Assembly: GCA_948934525.1 (NCBI GenBank)
Contig: CAQZSK010000001.1
Location: 62,001 to 126,000 of the forward strand
Length of the DNA stretch: 64,000 nt
From: an uncultured Clostridia bacterium
GTDB lineage: Bacteria > Bacillota > Clostridia > TANB77 > CAG-508
Direction of reading: 5' to 3'
Position 1 is the stretch's first letter, and each line of letters starts with the position of its first letter. The translations under genes and the position numbers were made by a program. The notes under the pieces are model-generated. The model saw nothing but the letters and a program-made list of their open reading frames with translations, was not told where the DNA came from and made no database searches. This document shows, piece after piece, positions 8,775-16,508 of the stretch.

Positions 8775-9518
8775 ATGTTAGATTTTGTTATATGCGATGA
8801 TAATTTAAATGCCTTAAACCGTTTAGAAAAATTACTAGAATCTGCCTTCATCAGTAAAAACTTAGAGGCACAAATTGTCTTAAGTACAACAGAACCTGGC
8901 GACTTAATCAATTATCTTAAACATCACTCTGTCAATGTTGTCATTCTAGATATTGATTTAAAAGCAAAAGTTTCTGGTCTGGACTTAGCAAATCTAATTA
9001 GAAAACAAGATAAAAATGTTTATATTATTTTTACCACTGGTCATTTAGAATATGGTCTAATTGCTTACAAGTATAAAACTTTCGATTATCTACCAAAACC
9101 TGTTACTCCTGAGAGACTGATGGATACTATTGAACGTTTGATAGATGATATATTTGGAGATGATACTAAATTTGTAAGATTAGATAATAATAAAACAATT
9201 ATCAAACAAGATGGAATTCAATACATTCAAAAAGATGGTATGAAAGTTATTTTTCATACTGACACAAGAGACTATGAATCATATAGTTCTTTTAAGAAAA
9301 TTTTGCCACAATTACCTGAGCAATTTGTACAATGTCATAAATCTTATATTGTTAATACAAAGAAAATAACAGATGTTGACATTACAAATAATGCAATTTT
9401 CTTAAATCATAATGAAGATTTAAAATGCTACATTGGCCCTAAATATAAAAATCAATTAATGGAGGTATTAAACTATGGAAATTTTTCAAACAATTTGGAC
9501 AACTCTTACAACACCTAA
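8775..9518 (+). CDS. agrA: AgrA-like LytTR response regulator
   Basis: 247 residues. The receiver domain has acidic D8/D9, phospho-acceptor D59 (VVILDIDLK) and K108 (YLPKP). A LytTR DNA-binding domain occupies about 140-240 (IQYIQKDGMKVIFHT, QCHKSYIVNTKKI). It is the transcriptional output of the Agr locus. The ATG at 8775 was chosen because AAAGGAGAAAA lies directly before it; an upstream ATG at 8754 would include the Shine-Dalgarno. The 3' end overlaps agrC by 44 bases, implying translational coupling. Confidence 0.88.
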   Translation: MLDFVICDDNLNALNRLEKLLESAFISKNLEAQIVLSTTEPGDLINYLKHHSVNVVILDIDLKAKVSGLDLANLIRKQDKNVYIIFTTGHLEYGLIAYKYKTFDYLPKPVTPERLMDTIERLIDDIFGDDTKFVRLDNNKTIIKQDGIQYIQKDGMKVIFHTDTRDYESYSSFKKILPQLPEQFVQCHKSYIVNTKKITDVDITNNAIFLNHNEDLKCYIGPKYKNQLMEVLNYGNFSNNLDNSYNT

Positions 9519-10830
9519 TGAAAGTTTATCTGCAATCTTATTCTGCCCTTTCTTCTTTTTAGATGTATTCGTAAATATGTTATTATTTAGTACAATTCTA
9601 GATATCAAAACCACTAGAAAGGCAAAAACTATCTATGTCATTTTTATGAGTTTTGTTGCTATTTTATGTAGAAATTTTCTTCCTGATCCCTATAATATAT
9701 TTATAAATATTACTTTACTAATACTTTTAGTAAAATTTCTCTTAAAAGCTTCTTTGCTTAAATCTTTCTTATCAGCTTTTATTATGATATCTATTTCTAG
9801 TGTTTTAGAATTATTTATTTTTAGATTTTATTTAGTTACATTTCAGATTCCTTATGAATTAATGATGTATGCACCATTTTATAGAATTCTTTCTACTCTT
9901 AGTATTTATGGCTGTGTATATTTACTATACAGAGTAATTCGTTATTTTAAATTTCATATTGATTTAGGTAATATGTCAAAGAAAAATAAGATATTATTTC
10001 TTGTCAATACTTTGTTAGGTATTATAGCTATCTGCACACAATTTTATCTTATTATTTTCTATAGTGATACTATGCCAACTGGCATTGTCATTACAAGTAT
10101 TTTAAGTTTATCAGCCTATTTCTTTATTAGTTTTTATAGTTTGTTCAGCACTAATAAATTGAATACTACTTCACAAAGTTTAGAAGAAGCTCAGTTATAT
10201 AATAAAACTTTAACTTTGTTACATGATAATATGAGAGGTTTCAAACATGATTTTCATAATATTGTTCAAGGTCTTGGTGGCTATATTGACAGAGGAGATT
10301 TAGAGGGACTTCAAAAATATTATAAACAATTATTACAAGATTGTAATCGTGTGAATAACTTGACTGCTTTAAGTCCTACAGTAATTAATAATCCTGCTAT
10401 CTATAATGTAATGGCTGCAAAATATCATCGTGCTGATGAAAGTGGTATTCAAATTAATTTAGGTATTTTCATGGATTTAAATGATTTAGAACATCATATC
10501 AAGATTTACGAATTTACTAGAATTTTAGGAATCTTAATGGATAATGCAATTGAAGCTGCTATTGAATGTCCAAGTAAAGTAATTCATGTTACTTTTAGAA
10601 AAGAAGACACAAGACATCGTTTCTTAATGGTAGTAGAAAATACTTATTTACATAAAGACATTGACACTGAAAAGATTTTTGAAAAATCTTTCTCTACTAA
10701 ATCTAAGAAAACAAATAGTGGACTTGGTTTATGGGAAGTTAGACAAATACTAAAGAGAAATAATAACTTGAATTTATTTACTGCAAAAGATTCTGAATTC
10801 TTTAGACAACAATTAGAAATTTATTATTAA
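9475..10830 (+). CDS. agrC: AgrC-like sensor histidine kinase (GHKL/HPK10 class)
   Basis: 451 residues. Six or so transmembrane helices fill residues 15-225; the cytoplasmic kinase follows. H-box FKHDFHN with H258, N-box DNAIEAA (356-362) and G-box SGLGLWEVRQIL define the AgrC/HPK10 subclass with GATase-like ATPase. It should sense the processed AgrD peptide and phosphorylate AgrA. The start follows a GGAGGTATTAAACT site inside agrA. The C-terminus is slightly short after the G-box but complete for this class. A terminator follows 30 bases downstream. Confidence 0.88.
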   Translation: MEIFQTIWTTLTTPNESLSAILFCPFFFLDVFVNMLLFSTILDIKTTRKAKTIYVIFMSFVAILCRNFLPDPYNIFINITLLILLVKFLLKASLLKSFLSAFIMISISSVLELFIFRFYLVTFQIPYELMMYAPFYRILSTLSIYGCVYLLYRVIRYFKFHIDLGNMSKKNKILFLVNTLLGIIAICTQFYLIIFYSDTMPTGIVITSILSLSAYFFISFYSLFSTNKLNTTSQSLEEAQLYNKTLTLLHDNMRGFKHDFHNIVQGLGGYIDRGDLEGLQKYYKQLLQDCNRVNNLTALSPTVINNPAIYNVMAAKYHRADESGIQINLGIFMDLNDLEHHIKIYEFTRILGILMDNAIEAAIECPSKVIHVTFRKEDTRHRFLMVVENTYLHKDIDTEKIFEKSFSTKSKKTNSGLGLWEVRQILKRNNNLNLFTAKDSEFFRQQLEIYY

Positions 10831-10860
10831 TTTCATTATATATAAATTATTGAAACAAAA

Positions 10861-10894
10861 AAAGATAGAGCGTATATTAACCTCTATCTTTTTT
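10861..10894 (+). terminator. Bidirectional terminator between agrC and agrD
   Basis: AAAGATAGAG pairs with CTCTATCTTT, followed by TTTT on plus; an A-run upstream gives a T-run for minus. It separates convergent agrAC and agrBD. Confidence 0.85.
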
Positions 10895-10991
10895 GTCAAT
10901 TTTTATGTTTTAAGGAAATATTATATTTTTTTATTTTTCATTCATATTTTTGTGTGCGAATTTATTTTACTAATCTTAAACTAATTTCAAA

Positions 10992-11111
10992 TTAATCTTT
11001 TTTAATTAATGATGCAGGCATTTTTGGTTGATGTAAAACTCCTGCTACGAAACAAGCAGTATTGCTTGCTTTTGCATATTTTTCAGCTATTTTAGCTAAT
11101 AATTTTAACAT
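10992..11111 (-). CDS. agrD: AgrD-like cyclic-lactone autoinducer precursor peptide
   Basis: A 39-residue ORF, with GGAGGAG eight bases before its ATG (11111-11109). The amphipathic N-terminal leader MLKLLAKIAEKYAKASN is followed by the core TACFVAGVL and the recognition tail HQPKMPASLIKKD. The tail motif QPKMPxSL is the signature of clostridial AgrD propeptides, and Cys20 is the expected (thio)lactone residue. It lies 68 bases downstream of agrB in the same direction. By analogy with peptides cut just before HQP, the ring would be C-F-V-A-G-V-L (seven residues), larger than the usual five; a CFVAG ring is the alternative. Codes for the signal sensed by agrC. Confidence 0.9.
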   Translation of the reverse strand: MLKLLAKIAEKYAKASNTACFVAGVLHQPKMPASLIKKD

Positions 11112-11179
11112 TTGTACTCCTCCTTACTTTTCATAAGTTTATATAATAAGCATTGCCGGCTAATGCATTATTACCTAAT

Positions 11180-11800
11180 TTAAATAGATTCTTCTGTATA
11201 AACTTCATAACTGTATTTATTTTTTGTTAGCTTATATGCTATTGGTGTTAGTGTTAAATCTTGCAAAAATATTCCATAAAGTAACATACCACTTATCGTC
11301 TTGTCTGGAACAAAAATAATAATTGCTAATAAAACCACTAATGAAATATATGATTTTATCTTTTTAACTTTTCTTTCTTTTTTACTTAAAATTGGTATAT
11401 TTTCTGTATCTGCTGGAGCATATTTCATAATAACACTGATGCTTAAAATTGATACTATTGTAGTTATAATATAGATAATGTAATCTTGTGGTATTATAAT
11501 ATATTTTGCTATCAAAATTGGCATAATATAAAGTACTATACTACTAATCATACAGCCCCAGTGAGTATTTAAATGAAATCCACCTGTAAAACTGCGATAT
11601 GGTGCTAATAACAAATATAAAAGAAGCGTATACCATCCTATTTGTAATAAAAATCCTAGTATAAATAAAGCTAAAATCTTGGGTATTTCTCCAAATAAAA
11701 GTCTTACTCCAAAATTAATTACTAGTTCTTTTTCTTCATCTATCTCTGGTATTTTCCCTTTTATTTTCTTAGTAATCCAATCACAAAACTTATCTATCAT
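11180..11800 (-). CDS. agrB: AgrB-like AgrD-processing membrane endopeptidase
   Basis: 206 residues with several transmembrane helices. The catalytic dyad is visible in RSFTGGFHLNTHWGC: H76 and C83, with the family's spacing of seven. AgrB removes the C-terminal tail of AgrD and drives ring closure. The start follows AGAGAGGAAAAAAG. A small hairpin (about 11143-11172) lies between agrB and agrD, often where the transcript is processed so that agrD is made in excess (inference). Confidence 0.9.
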   Translation of the reverse strand: MIDKFCDWITKKIKGKIPEIDEEKELVINFGVRLLFGEIPKILALFILGFLLQIGWYTLLLYLLLAPYRSFTGGFHLNTHWGCMISSIVLYIMPILIAKYIIIPQDYIIYIITTIVSILSISVIMKYAPADTENIPILSKKERKVKKIKSYISLVVLLAIIIFVPDKTISGMLLYGIFLQDLTLTPIAYKLTKNKYSYEVYTEESI

Positions 11801-11822
11801 TTTTCTTTTTTCCTCTCTCTTG

Positions 11823-11867
11823 ATGTCGTTATTATTTTAAATTAGATTTTCTTACTTTTTTCGACAT
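11823..11867. promoter_or_regulatory. TTCGACAT element upstream of agrB
   Basis: TTCGACAT at 11860-11867 plus an imperfect inverted ATGTCG at 11823-11828. The same octamer occurs twice before agrA. Candidate AgrA operator; a TATACT-like -10 lies close by on the minus strand. The rest of 11868-11980 holds nothing else I can support. Confidence 0.35.
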
Positions 11868-11980
11868 AGATAGTAAAAGTATAAAATACACTATGAAATT
11901 CGATGATTTTTATTTCTTATTCATTTTTGCGTTTTTTATAAAATTTAGTTAAATTTATTTATATAGTCATATTATGTCAT

Positions 11981-12027
11981 AAAAAATAGCACCTCACTTT
12001 CATTTTCATTACTTGTGTTGTGCTATT
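11981..12027 (-). terminator. Terminator of orphan cassette A
   Basis: AATAGCAC (11985-11992) pairs with GTGCTATT (12020-12027); on the minus strand TTTTTT follows. It ends the transcript carrying the 12144-12314 ORF. Confidence 0.7.
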
Positions 12028-12046
12028 ATTATATATTTTACCATTA

Positions 12047-12117
12047 AGGAAGGAATTACGTTTCTTTAGTATAAAATACTCGAAAAACTCCTTAAAGCTT
12101 TCCCCTCTGATTTAGAA
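12047..12117 (-). other. Conserved 3' module of cassette A
   Basis: About 65 bases on the minus strand, from GGGGAAAGCTTTAAGGAG to TAATTCCTTCCT, closely match the module after cassette B (50117-50180). AAAGCT can pair with AGTTTT around TTAAGG; B has AGCTTT, so the stem is kept while the sequence changes. This suggests a conserved RNA or DNA structure linked to the cassette. Confidence 0.6.
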
Positions 12118-12143
12118 TACTTTATTTCAGTATTCTGCTTATA

Positions 12144-12314
12144 CTAGAGTCCGGTGCCCACTACTGCTACTCCACGACCGCAGTTACCGCCAGTCCAGTT
12201 GCCGTTAGTAAAGGAGAATACTCCAGTGCCGCCACGTATGAAACCGTAAGCACTACTAATCCAGCTAAAATTGCCAGATCCATGCCAGCCTGCGCAGCTG
12301 GGACACCTTAACAT
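12144..12314 (-). CDS. Orphan cassette A: variable C-type-lectin-like tail
   Basis: A 56-codon ORF ending in GRGVAVVGTGL, with GFIRGGTGVFSF and GNWTGGNCGRG. It aligns throughout with cassette B (49847-50026) and looks like the last part of a C-type-lectin/FGE-fold protein, the region that is a variable repeat in diversity-generating retroelements. There is no gene body: a stop in frame lies ten codons upstream, inside the end of the RluA gene. Differences from B lie mostly in first and second bases of codons such as AAC, GGC, AGC, TAT and ACT, with framework codons unchanged. No good Shine-Dalgarno is seen. Translation is uncertain; it may be a non-coding template or a silent donor. Confidence 0.5.
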   Translation of the reverse strand: MLRCPSCAGWHGSGNFSWISSAYGFIRGGTGVFSFTNGNWTGGNCGRGVAVVGTGL

Positions 12315-12333
12315 AATCCCTAATTTAATTTTT

Positions 12334-13029
12334 TTACTTTTCTAATCCTTGTATATCTTCCAATATTTTCCAACTTCCTATTTTTTCTGGCAAAGAATAA
12401 AAAGCAATTTCTTCATTACTAATTGGATGTATCATTTTTAGTTCATATGCCCAAAGGGTCAATTGCTTTCCATGCCCTCTCCCACCATATTTCTGATCTC
12501 CATAAATACTATGATTTCTAGAAGATAATTGTACTCTAATTTGATGGTGTCTACCAGTATGAAGATAAACCTTTAAAACAGACAAATTTAACTGTTCATC
12601 GTATTTTAACACTTCATAATCTAAAACTGCTAACTTACTATTCTTTGTTCCCTCCTTAACAACCTTACTTTTATTATTTCTTTCATCTTTTAAAAGATAA
12701 TCTTCTAATGTCCCTTGCTGTTGTTCCATCTTACCATTTACAATTGTTAAATAAGTTTTTTGAAACTGCCTTTCTCTTACTTGATTACTTAATCTTCCTG
12801 CTGCTTTTGAAGTTTTAGCAAATACCATTACTCCACCAACTGGTCTATCTAATCGGTGTATTAATCCAATATATACATTTCCTGACTTTTGGTATTTTTC
12901 TTTGATATATTGTTTTACTAATGTTAACAAATCTATGTCACCAGTCTTATCTCCTTGTGAAGGAATATTTACTGGTTTTTCTACTACAATTATATGATTA
13001 TCTTCAAATACTGTTTTTAATTGTTGCAT
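12334..13029 (-). CDS. RluA-family pseudouridine synthase
   Basis: 231 residues. The catalytic motif HRLDRPVGGVMVFAKT carries D61; LHTGRHHQIRVQ and SIYGDQKYGG are further family motifs. It lacks an S4 domain, so it resembles the short RluA-type enzymes acting on rRNA or tRNA; the exact target cannot be told. It reads toward cassette A, whose reading frame begins inside its last codons. Confidence 0.88.
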   Translation of the reverse strand: MQQLKTVFEDNHIIVVEKPVNIPSQGDKTGDIDLLTLVKQYIKEKYQKSGNVYIGLIHRLDRPVGGVMVFAKTSKAAGRLSNQVRERQFQKTYLTIVNGKMEQQQGTLEDYLLKDERNNKSKVVKEGTKNSKLAVLDYEVLKYDEQLNLSVLKVYLHTGRHHQIRVQLSSRNHSIYGDQKYGGRGHGKQLTLWAYELKMIHPISNEEIAFYSLPEKIGSWKILEDIQGLEK

Positions 13030-13045
13030 TTTTTACTCCCTTCCA

Positions 13046-13096
13046 AATGTCAGTTCAGGGACATATGTCAGTTAAACTAACGTCCCCAAACTGACA
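13046..13096. repeat. GGGGACGT-core inverted repeat, copy 2
   Basis: TGTCAGTT-CA-GGGAC at the left pairs with GTCCC-CA-AACTGACA at the right, enclosing an inner TGTCAGTTAAACTAAC unit. It abuts the methyltransferase stop codon. Arms are TGTCAGTT, as in copies 1 and 6. Confidence 0.8.
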
Positions 13097-13960
13097 CTAG
13101 CTCTCCCATCTTCCATAAATTCCACAAGGAAGTATTATTTTTGAATTTGTCATAGGTAATCCTATCTCTCCATTAGATACTTTTCCTTTATGTTGTTTGG
13201 CAATGGTTAGGTTTAATAAGTTTTCTAATACCATACTAGAAATTCCTGTTGTATAGGAATTGATTAAGAAAAATAGCGGTTTATCTGATAATACTTTGCT
13301 ACATAAATTTATTAATTCTGGTAAATTTTCTTCAAACTTCCATACTTCTCCATTTGCTCCTCTCCCATAAGATGGTGGATCCATAATGATAGCATCATAT
13401 GTATGTCCTCTACGAATTTCTCGATTTACAAATTTTCCTACATCATCTATAATATATCTAATTGGCTTATCTTGTAGTCCTGATGCAGCTATATTTTCTT
13501 TTGCCCAAGCTACCATCCCTTTTGAGCTATCTACATGGCAAACAGAGGCACCAGCATAACTACATGCTACACTAGCTCCTCCTGTATAAGCAAATAAATT
13601 TAAAACTTGGATTGGTCTTCCTGCTTTTTGAATCTTTTGTATCATCCAATCCCAATTCACAGCTTGCTCTGGAAATAATCCTGTGTGTTTAAATCCCATT
13701 GGCTTAATTAAAAATGTTAAATCTTTGTAATGAATTTTCCAACTTTCAGGAATCTTTTTTTGATAATTCCAAGCTCCCCCTCCAGTATTACTTCTTTGGT
13801 ATCTTGCATGAGCCTTTTTCCATTTTTCTGGGAAAGATGGGCTTATCCAGATAATTTGTGGATCTGGTCTAGCTAAGACAACATCTCCCCATCTTTCTAG
13901 TTTTTCTCCATTTGCCATATCTAATATTTCATAGTCTTTCCAATTTTTTGCTACTTCCAT
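13097..13960 (-). CDS. Class I SAM-dependent methyltransferase (RlmI/COG1092-like)
   Basis: 287 residues. AdoMet motif I VLNLFAYTGGASV (119-131), acidic HVDSSKGMV, and motif IV IIMDPPSYGR (DPPSY 194-198), typical of 23S rRNA m5C/m2G methyltransferases. The PUA domain of full RlmI is absent; the N-terminal 90 residues instead have the WISPSFPEKWKKAHARY segment of the short clostridial form. Probably an rRNA methyltransferase. It is followed by the RluA-family gene, consistent with an RNA-modification operon. Confidence 0.8.
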   Translation of the reverse strand: MEVAKNWKDYEILDMANGEKLERWGDVVLARPDPQIIWISPSFPEKWKKAHARYQRSNTGGGAWNYQKKIPESWKIHYKDLTFLIKPMGFKHTGLFPEQAVNWDWMIQKIQKAGRPIQVLNLFAYTGGASVACSYAGASVCHVDSSKGMVAWAKENIAASGLQDKPIRYIIDDVGKFVNREIRRGHTYDAIIMDPPSYGRGANGEVWKFEENLPELINLCSKVLSDKPLFFLINSYTTGISSMVLENLLNLTIAKQHKGKVSNGEIGLPMTNSKIILPCGIYGRWES

Positions 13961-14029
13961 TGTTACATCCCTTCAAATTTAGCTTTTATAGTGTAGTAAT
14001 TGTATCATATAAGTATAGTCTGCACAAGA

Positions 14030-14239
14030 CTATACTAAATTAAGAATACGTATAAAATTACTTACTAAAACCATATCAATACTAATAAACATAATAGCAG
14101 AAATCACAATTGCTGTTATTAATCTATGCTTTTGTATTCTTTCTAAAAGTTTGCTTGTCCTTTTTGCTTTTTTGGCTTTTAATGTGCGATTAATTTCTCC
14201 ATAACGCACCTGTAAAATCATATCTTTTGTGTACTCCAT
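14030..14239 (-). CDS. Small single-pass membrane protein
   Basis: 69 residues: a basic N-terminal half (residues 18-38 rich in Lys/Arg) and one hydrophobic helix (about 41-66). A strong GGGAGGGG site precedes the ATG, so translation is likely. No family recognised. It lies downstream of uvrC in the same direction. Confidence 0.6.
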   Translation of the reverse strand: MEYTKDMILQVRYGEINRTLKAKKAKRTSKLLERIQKHRLITAIVISAIMFISIDMVLVSNFIRILNLV

Positions 14240-14320
14240 AATTTCCCCTCCCTATTACCAATATATGATTGGTTATAGAAGATTATGCCTAAAATCGTAC
14301 ACCAATTTTCTACATTCTTT

Positions 14321-16108
14321 TTATAAACTATCTTTTATTTTTTGTGCTAACTCTATTGTAATTCCAGAAACCTCAGCAATCTCTTCTATACTTGCTTCTT
14401 TTATCTTTGTCACACTTCCAAATTTCTTGAATAATGCATTTTTCTTAGCATTGCCTATTCCTTTTATATTATCTAATTCAGATTTTGTTATTTCTTTATC
14501 TCTCAATTTTCTATGATAAGTAATTGCCTTATCATGAATACAATCTTGAAAATAAGTAATAAGCTTCATTAGTTCTTCTGATAATGAAATCTCTTCTCTA
14601 TTTTCATTGATAAGGGCCCTTGTAGAGTGTTTATCATCTTTTACCATTCCATAGATTGGTAGTTTTAAATTTAATTCTGTGGTAGCTTGCTTAGCAGCAT
14701 GAATTTGTGTGATACCTCCATCTACAAATATAACATCTGGCAACTCTCCAAAAGCTTCTTCTGTTTTTCCTATAGAATGTTTTAATCTTCTAGAAATCAC
14801 TTCATACATACATCTTGGATCATCTTGTCCTAAAACTGTTTTTATCTTAAAGTTATGGGATAAATATTTCTTGACTTCTCCATTTTGAATCACACACATA
14901 GAGGCTACAATAAATTGACCTGAAAGATTAGAAATATCGTATCCCTCAATTTTTCTAGGAACTTTTTTCAAATGTAATATTTCTTGTAATTCCTTTACTG
15001 CTTGATATTTCTCTTTTTCTTTATTGGTTAATGTAATTTGTGCATTATTTTCTGCCATAGTTACTAATTTCAATTTTTCACCCTTTTGTGGTGTTTTTAT
15101 TTCTACTTTTCTGTCTGCCATTTCTGAAAGCCAATTTTCTAATAATTGTTTATCTTCAATTTCTTCTTTTATCATAATCTTATTCGGAAGTACTACTTCA
15201 CTCATATAATGCTGTTTTAAAAAATTAGATAGAATTTCTTTGTCTGTTTCATCTTGCAAATCGTCTAAGAAATAGTGATGTCTTTCTATCATTTTACTAT
15301 TTCGAATTAAAAATAATTCTAGACAAATATGGAAAGGACTTCTTGCTAATCCAATAACATCTATATTATTTTCTGATAAATTGGATACTTTCTGTTTTTC
15401 TTCTGTTATTCTTTGAATAGCATATTTTTTATCTCTTAACTGTGCTGCTTTTTCGAATTCTAGTTTTTCGGCAGCTTGCCTAATCTCTTCTTCTAATTGT
15501 TTTACTACATTAGCGGTTTTTCCCTCTAATAGTCCAATAATTTGGTTAATTTCCTCACGATATTGTTCTTTTGTAATTTTTCCAACACATGGAGCTGAAC
15601 ACTTTTTTATTTGATAATTTAAGCAAGGTTTTGTTCTTTCTCGAAATACTTTGCATTGTCTAATTTGATATCTAGAACGAATAAAATCCAGCATTTCATT
15701 GGCACTGCCTACACTTGCATAAGGTCCAAAATATTTTGCTCCATCATTTAGCACTTTTCTGGTTGTAAAAATTCTTGGGAATTCTTCTTTTATAGTTACT
15801 TTAATATATGGATATGTTTTATCATCTTTTAATAACACATTAAACTTTGGCATGTTTTTTTTAATAAGATTGCATTCTAAAATGAGCGCCTCTGATTCAT
15901 TATCTGTTACAATATATTCAAAATGGTCTACTAAAGCTACCATATTTTCAATTCTTTTTGTTTTGTTGTTTTTTCTAAAATATTGCCTTACTCTTTTCTT
16001 TAAAGAGATTGCTTTTCCAACATAAATAATATTGTCCTCTTTGTCTCTCATAATATATACGCCTGATTTATCTGGCAATTTTTTTAGTTCTTCTTCTATA
16101 TTGAACAT
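14321..16108 (-). CDS. uvrC: Excinuclease ABC subunit C
   Basis: 595 residues, full length. GIY-YIG nuclease at the N-terminus (SGVYIMRDKEDNIIYVGKA), Cys motif CLNYQIKKCSAPCVGKI, UVR coiled coil around 195-230 (EKAAQLRDKKYAIQRI), RNase H-like endonuclease (EGYDISNLSG, VDGGITQIHAA), and C-terminal helix-hairpin-helix (IKGIGNAKKNALFKKFGS). It makes the dual incisions of nucleotide excision repair. The ATG at 16108 follows GGAGGGAAATA; an ATG ten codons upstream has no site. uvrA and uvrB are not in the window. Confidence 0.95.
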   Translation of the reverse strand: MFNIEEELKKLPDKSGVYIMRDKEDNIIYVGKAISLKKRVRQYFRKNNKTKRIENMVALVDHFEYIVTDNESEALILECNLIKKNMPKFNVLLKDDKTYPYIKVTIKEEFPRIFTTRKVLNDGAKYFGPYASVGSANEMLDFIRSRYQIRQCKVFRERTKPCLNYQIKKCSAPCVGKITKEQYREEINQIIGLLEGKTANVVKQLEEEIRQAAEKLEFEKAAQLRDKKYAIQRITEEKQKVSNLSENNIDVIGLARSPFHICLELFLIRNSKMIERHHYFLDDLQDETDKEILSNFLKQHYMSEVVLPNKIMIKEEIEDKQLLENWLSEMADRKVEIKTPQKGEKLKLVTMAENNAQITLTNKEKEKYQAVKELQEILHLKKVPRKIEGYDISNLSGQFIVASMCVIQNGEVKKYLSHNFKIKTVLGQDDPRCMYEVISRRLKHSIGKTEEAFGELPDVIFVDGGITQIHAAKQATTELNLKLPIYGMVKDDKHSTRALINENREEISLSEELMKLITYFQDCIHDKAITYHRKLRDKEITKSELDNIKGIGNAKKNALFKKFGSVTKIKEASIEEIAEVSGITIELAQKIKDSL

Positions 16109-16235
16109 TATTTCCCTCCGCTTGTTTGCTGTATCCATTCTATCATATTCTTAATGCAAATTCTAGTTTTTACTCATATTTTCAATATATATAGTAGTTG
16201 ATTTTAACCTAAAATAGGTTTTTATTGACGTTTTT

Positions 16236-16264
16236 TTGACACATTTCGATTTTTGTAGTAATAT
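16236..16264 (+). promoter_or_regulatory. Sigma-A-type promoter of glmS
   Basis: TTGACA (16236-16241), 17-base spacer, TAATAT (16259-16264), about 55 bases before the ribozyme. Confidence 0.55.
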
Positions 16265-16318
16265 AATACTATTGAGAAGAAATACAAATTAAGAAATTTG
16301 AAAAAGGAGGATTATATT

Positions 16319-16465
16319 AATTAGCGCCTGGACAGGAACTCTTCTTCCTGTTGACGAGGATAGGACTTATCGAAATTTTCGGCGGATAGTCCTATGGCAT
16401 TCATTACTGCCATGAAATATTAGAAAAAAAATCATAGTAATGTGATAACAAATCTAATAGGGTAA
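16319..16465 (+). ncRNA. glmS ribozyme (glucosamine-6-phosphate riboswitch)
   Basis: The conserved core is present in order: TAGCGCC with the cleavage site, the P2 hairpin around CAGGAAC...CCTG, TTGACGAGGA, TATCGAAATTTTCGGCGG, then paired GATAGGAC/TAGTCCTA. Glucosamine-6-phosphate activates self-cleavage and lowers glmS expression. It fills most of the 400-base gap before glmS. Downstream P3-P4 pairing (ATGGCA...TGCCAT) is visible. Confidence 0.93.
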
Positions 16466-16508
16466 TGTAATTTGTATTCTTTCTTTATTTTAAGGAGGAA
16501 AAAATAAT

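Noticed and set aside
8522..8800. Plus-strand ORF of about 92 codons before agrA
   Set aside because: No ribosome binding site, AT-biased composition, overlaps the promoter and leader of agrA.
12144..12314. Cassette A as an active DGR template with reverse transcriptase nearby
   Set aside because: No reverse transcriptase or Avd-like gene is visible in the window, and A and B differ in length.
16300..16330. AAAGGAGG near 16305 as a translation start
   Set aside because: No start codon follows; the sequence enters the glmS ribozyme.
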